From the NCBI GenBank assembly GCA_937995825.1, contig CALKJO010000001.1, positions 171,665 through 235,664 on the forward strand: a stretch of DNA of 64,000 nucleotides. The letters run 5' to 3'. Below the pieces are notes generated by a model, which worked only from the letters and a program-made list of their open reading frames with translations, was not told where the DNA came from and did no database searches. Every line of letters begins with the position of its first letter. Within the stretch, counting starts at the first letter, position 1. Position numbers and translations under genes: made by a program. Shown one piece after another: positions 60,989-64,000 of this stretch. This stretch comes from an uncultured Anaerolineae bacterium. GTDB taxonomy: Bacteria; Chloroflexota; Anaerolineae; Aggregatilineales; Phototrophicaceae.

Positions 60989-61822
60989 ATGGCTTACGAA
61001 GCGGAGATCAGCCGGAGCAATCCGAGCATGTTCCTATTCCTGATCGACCAGTCCGGCTCGATGGATGAGAAATTCGCGGGCGGCAGCACGCGCAAGGATC
61101 AGGCGGTCGCAGATGCGATCAACCGTCTGCTGCAAAACCTGGTCATCAAATGCGCCAAGTCCGACGGCGTGCGCGATTACTATCACGTCGGCGTGATCGG
61201 CTACGGCGCGAAGGTCGGTCCGGCGTTTGGCGGTGAGCTGGCGGACAAAGCGCTCGTTCCGGTCAGCAAAATCGCCGACTCGCCCGTTGAGGTTGAGGAG
61301 CGCATCAAGAAAGTCGAGGACGGCGCGGGCGGGCTGATCGATCAGAAAATCCGCTTTCCGATCTGGTTCAAGCCGCTGGCATTCGGTGGCACGCCGATGG
61401 TCGAGGCGCTCAAACAAGCGCACAAGATCGTCGATGACTGGATTCGGACGCATCCCACCAGCTTTCCGCCGATTGTCATCAATATCACCGACGGCGAATC
61501 GACCGACGGCGATCCGGTCGCAGCGGCAAAGGCGCTGCGCGATCTGCGCGGCGCGGACGGCGAAGCGCTCCTGTTCAACGTGCATGTCTCGTCCATCGGC
61601 GGCGCAACTTTTGAATTTCCCAGCAGCGAGAGCGAACTGCCCGACAAGTTCGCCAAACAGCTCTTCCAGATGTCCAGCCCGCTGCCGCCCCATCTTCAGG
61701 ACGCCGCCCGACAAGAAGGCTACAACATCGGCGAAACGCCGCGCGGATTCGTCTTCAACGCTGACATCGTCGCCGTGATCCGCTTCCTGGACATCGGCAC
61801 GCGACCGAGCAATCTCAGATAA
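60989..61822 (+). CDS. VWA-domain protein (YegL/TerY-like)
   Basis: 277 residues, cytoplasmic. The VWA domain opens FLFLIDQSGSMDEKF with the complete MIDAS D20-S22-S24 and has FGGTPMVEALKQAHKIV (third MIDAS Thr) and PPIVINITDGESTDGDP (fourth Asp). The sequence context and the two following genes match the YegL-YegK-YegI / TerY-P group in which a vWA protein, a PP2C phosphatase and a kinase are always encoded together. The vWA part is thought to assemble a metal-dependent phospho-signalling complex. GAGTGAGG precedes the ATG. Confidence 0.85.
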   Translation: MAYEAEISRSNPSMFLFLIDQSGSMDEKFAGGSTRKDQAVADAINRLLQNLVIKCAKSDGVRDYYHVGVIGYGAKVGPAFGGELADKALVPVSKIADSPVEVEERIKKVEDGAGGLIDQKIRFPIWFKPLAFGGTPMVEALKQAHKIVDDWIRTHPTSFPPIVINITDGESTDGDPVAAAKALRDLRGADGEALLFNVHVSSIGGATFEFPSSESELPDKFAKQLFQMSSPLPPHLQDAARQEGYNIGETPRGFVFNADIVAVIRFLDIGTRPSNLR

Positions 61823-61847
61823 GGATGATGGTTCAGCTTTCATCGCC

Positions 61848-62606
61848 ATGACGATGTTCAGTCACCAGACTTTCTGGCTGCCAAAACGCGGCAGCCGCGA
61901 TGACGAATACGAAGACGCGCACGCCATCTCCTACGCGCACAGCTTGTCGCCCGCCAATGAGCATCTGCGCTGCGCCGTCGCCGATGGCGCGACCGAAGCG
62001 TCTTTCTCCGGCGTCTGGGCGGAGATTCTGGCGCAGCACTACACGCAGACCGGGGCATTCAATGTCGAGGCGCTGCCGTCGCTGGGAGAGCAGTGGCTGA
62101 ATGGGATCATAGCGCGGTCAGGCGATCAGCCGCTCCCCTGGTACGTTGAGGAAAAGCTCGGCTACGGCTCGTTCGCCGCGCTGATCGGCTTCCATGCCGA
62201 CCCATTCGGCGGCTGGACTGCCGCTGCCGTCGGCGACTGCTGCCTGTTTCACATCCGGCTGGGGCGGATCATCAAGGCGTTCCCGCTGGAATCGGCGGAC
62301 GCCTTCAACAGCCGCCCCGCACTCCTCTCAACCCATCCGGCGCACAATGCCGGCGTCGAGATCGTCACCCATGCCGGCTCGTGGCTCAAACACGACCGGT
62401 TCTTCCTCATGTCCGATGCGCTGGCGCAGTTCACGCTGATGTACCCTGAGGCGGTCAAGAAGCTGGCATCGCTCAAGCCGGAGCTGTTCGCGCCGATGGT
62501 CGAGCGCCTGCGCGACGAAAAGCGCTGTCGCAACGATGACGTGACCTTCATTCGAATTCAGATGCTCGCCGCCCCGTTGGAGAGACAATCAGACCTGCAG
62601 CCGTGA
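61848..62606 (+). CDS. PP2C-type protein phosphatase (YegK-like)
   Basis: 252 residues. Although divergent, PP2C landmarks are present: RDDEYEDAHAI, AVADGATEASFSG (metal Asp46), WTAAAVGDCCLFHI, FFLMSDALAQF and NDDVTFIRI (final metal Asp pair). It should remove phosphate from Ser/Thr, probably reversing the kinase encoded next. It starts 25 bases after the VWA gene and its TGA overlaps the kinase GTG (GTGA). Confidence 0.85.
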   Translation: MTMFSHQTFWLPKRGSRDDEYEDAHAISYAHSLSPANEHLRCAVADGATEASFSGVWAEILAQHYTQTGAFNVEALPSLGEQWLNGIIARSGDQPLPWYVEEKLGYGSFAALIGFHADPFGGWTAAAVGDCCLFHIRLGRIIKAFPLESADAFNSRPALLSTHPAHNAGVEIVTHAGSWLKHDRFFLMSDALAQFTLMYPEAVKKLASLKPELFAPMVERLRDEKRCRNDDVTFIRIQMLAAPLERQSDLQP

Positions 62607-64000
62607 CCGCCTGGCCCAACCCCAATGATTATGTTGAAGCCCTGCAAAATCCCGCACTGGCGTTCGACGATCCCGCGCTCAAACACGGCGTGGTGACGCT
62701 CGACAAGCTCGGTCTGCCGCGCCCGATTTCGGGCAATTTCGCCATCGTCTTTGAGGTCGCCAACCGTGAGCGCCGCTGGGCGGTGCGCTGCTTTGCCCGC
62801 GAGACGCCTGGGCAGGAAGCCCGCTACGCTGCGATTGCCCGCCATCTAAAACGGCTCAAGCTGCCGTTCATGGTCAGCTTTGAATATCTGCCAAAAGGCG
62901 TGCGCGTCCGTGGACAGTGGTATCCGGTCGTCAAGATGGAGTGGGTGCGCGGCGTCCGGCTCGACACCTTCATCGAGCGCAATCTCAACCAGCCGGACAC
63001 GCTGCTCAAGCTGGCGCTCGAATGGGATGCGGTGGTGCAGGCGCTCAGCCGCGCGCAGATCGCTCACGGCGACCTGCAGCACGGCAATATCGTCATCACC
63101 GACGGCGATATCCGTCTGATCGACTACGACGGCATGATCGTCCCCGAACTGATCGGCAAGCCCAGCGGCGAGATCGGGCATCGCCATTATCAGCATCCCT
63201 CGCGCACCTCCGAAGACGGCATTAACATCGGCAATTTCCTGCAGGTGGACTCGTTCTCCGCCTGGGTGATCTGGGCGTCGCTGATCGCCGTCAGCCTCGA
63301 TCCGTCGCTGTGGACGCGCGCCGGCGCAGGCGATGATCGGCTGCTGTTCGCCGAGCGCGACTACAAAGACCCGGCAAAGAGCGCCTTCATCAACCTGCTC
63401 TTCAGCCACCGCGACCCGCGCCTGCGCGAAGTGGCGCGGCGGCTGCTGCGAGTCATGCAGACCGACTTCTACCTTGACTGTCCGCCGCTGGATACGCAGG
63501 GCATCCTAGCGCCGCGCCCCGCGCCTGGCAGTGCCTGGCTGAGCGATTATATTGGCGGCGGTGCTGTAACCAACGGTCAATCGCCGGTCCCCCCCTCCGC
63601 CAGCGCTAACTGGATAACAGACCATACCCGCACCGGAACGCGCCCCTCCGCCCTGCCCATCGAGTCGCCTGTGCCGCCTGAGGCGCGCAGCGGCGGCTCA
63701 AGCTATGATTTTGATCCCGTCTTCGTCCGCTCACTGCGCCAGCAGCTCCGGCGCGATTTTGCCGCCATGAATTTTTTAGAGCGGCTGGCTTATCTGTTCA
63801 ACCCGCGGCTTTTCTTCAACGCCAGCGTCCGCATCCATTTCAATGACTTCCGCCTCGTGCAGGAAAAACAGGCTGCAGAAGCGCAGCGCCGCGCTGCACG
63901 CCGCGAATGGGAAGCGGCGAAAACGCGGCTCGATGACGTGCAGAAGTGGGCGAAAGCGGAGAAAGCCGGCTTCGAAGCGCAGGTCAAAGCGATCTGGGAT
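62603..64000 (+). CDS. Protein kinase-like protein (YegI-like), 3' end cut by window
   Basis: At least 466 residues, open at the right edge. A small kinase domain has GNFAIVFEVANRERRWAVRCF (Gly loop and Lys), EWVRGVRLDTFIERN (hinge), catalytic HGDLQHGN (D157) and IDYDGMIVPE (DFG equivalent, D174). After HYQHPSRTSEDG, helical repeats (about 210-300), a Ser/Pro linker and a charged coiled coil (QEKQAAEAQRRAARREWEAAKT) follow. This is the architecture of YegI, which in relatives ends with helix-hairpin-helix modules. The GTG start overlaps the phosphatase stop. The remainder lies outside the window. Confidence 0.85.
   Translation, partial: MTAWPNPNDYVEALQNPALAFDDPALKHGVVTLDKLGLPRPISGNFAIVFEVANRERRWAVRCFARETPGQEARYAAIARHLKRLKLPFMVSFEYLPKGVRVRGQWYPVVKMEWVRGVRLDTFIERNLNQPDTLLKLALEWDAVVQALSRAQIAHGDLQHGNIVITDGDIRLIDYDGMIVPELIGKPSGEIGHRHYQHPSRTSEDGINIGNFLQVDSFSAWVIWASLIAVSLDPSLWTRAGAGDDRLLFAERDYKDPAKSAFINLLFSHRDPRLREVARRLLRVMQTDFYLDCPPLDTQGILAPRPAPGSAWLSDYIGGGAVTNGQSPVPPSASANWITDHTRTGTRPSALPIESPVPPEARSGGSSYDFDPVFVRSLRQQLRRDFAAMNFLERLAYLFNPRLFFNASVRIHFNDFRLVQEKQAAEAQRRAARREWEAAKTRLDDVQKWAKAEKAGFEAQVKAIWD

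Overview
The window is about 60% GC and densely packed with bacterial genes, many of them in short translationally coupled runs with 1-8 base overlaps. It contains one tRNA gene and no rRNA, insertion sequence, phage or CRISPR array that I could recognise. The gene content suggests a member of the Chloroflexota, probably Anaerolineae-like. The signs are Thr/Pro-rich secreted linkers of the (TP)n type, a secreted FAS1 protein, a DUF951 gene coupled to a diacylglycerol glycosyltransferase, a prokaryotic TRPM-type SLOG protein, a receptor-like Ser/Thr kinase, and many PMT/YfhO/DUF6056-type membrane proteins. This assignment is inference from gene content; no marker gene settles it.

Layout. 1-6.3 kb: a truncated thiosulfate sulfurtransferase, a DUF368 lipid-carrier transporter, and a minus-strand operon of SLOG protein, membrane TPR protein, nitrilase and class II aldolase. 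6.4-14.2 kb: a class A PBP-like protein whose transpeptidase catalytic motifs are all replaced, a secreted double-FAS1 protein, a PH-domain membrane protein, an S9 peptidase and a secreted LysM/SH3 protein. 14.4-22.5 kb: an ornithine/diaminopimelate-type decarboxylase behind a strong leader hairpin, then a six-gene minus-strand glycan operon (sugar aminotransferase, SDR, methyltransferase, FemAB/GNAT transferase, GT2, GtrA), a DUF6056 membrane protein and tRNA(CAU). 22.5-35.6 kb: mostly housekeeping genes, including DUF427, methyltransferase, esterase lipoprotein, chorismate mutase-DAHP synthase, cytochrome P450, HD protein, M50 protease, DUF951, GT28 lipid glycosyltransferase, GT39-like protein, SixA phosphatase, greA, CDP-alcohol phosphatidyltransferase, lgt, a Tat-like protein and RidA. 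35.7-43.0 kb: a receptor-type Ser/Thr kinase, a degenerate M24 protein, a PHP hydrolase and a pyruvate dehydrogenase E1alpha-E1beta-E2 operon.

43.3-53.9 kb is a second plus-strand glycan region: large membrane protein, split transketolase pair, GT2, DUF4915/TIGR03032-like protein, YfhO-like protein, sulfotransferase, sugar epimerase and a flippase-like membrane protein, mostly overlapping by a few bases. 53.9-60.9 kb, minus strand, holds a holin-like membrane protein, a giant secreted von Willebrand A protein with a long Ala/Thr/Gln-rich stalk, a secreted trypsin-like protease and a frameshifted membrane glycosyltransferase. The right edge (61-64 kb) is a VWA - PP2C phosphatase - kinase triad of the YegL/YegK/YegI (TerY-P) type, with the kinase cut by the window end.

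The most notable points are the catalytically empty PBP, the SLOG-TPR operon, the VWA/PP2C/kinase triad, the split transketolase inside a sulfated-glycan-type cluster, leader hairpins before the decarboxylase and greA, and several pseudo-enzyme candidates (SDR without YxxxK, M24 without its metal ligands).
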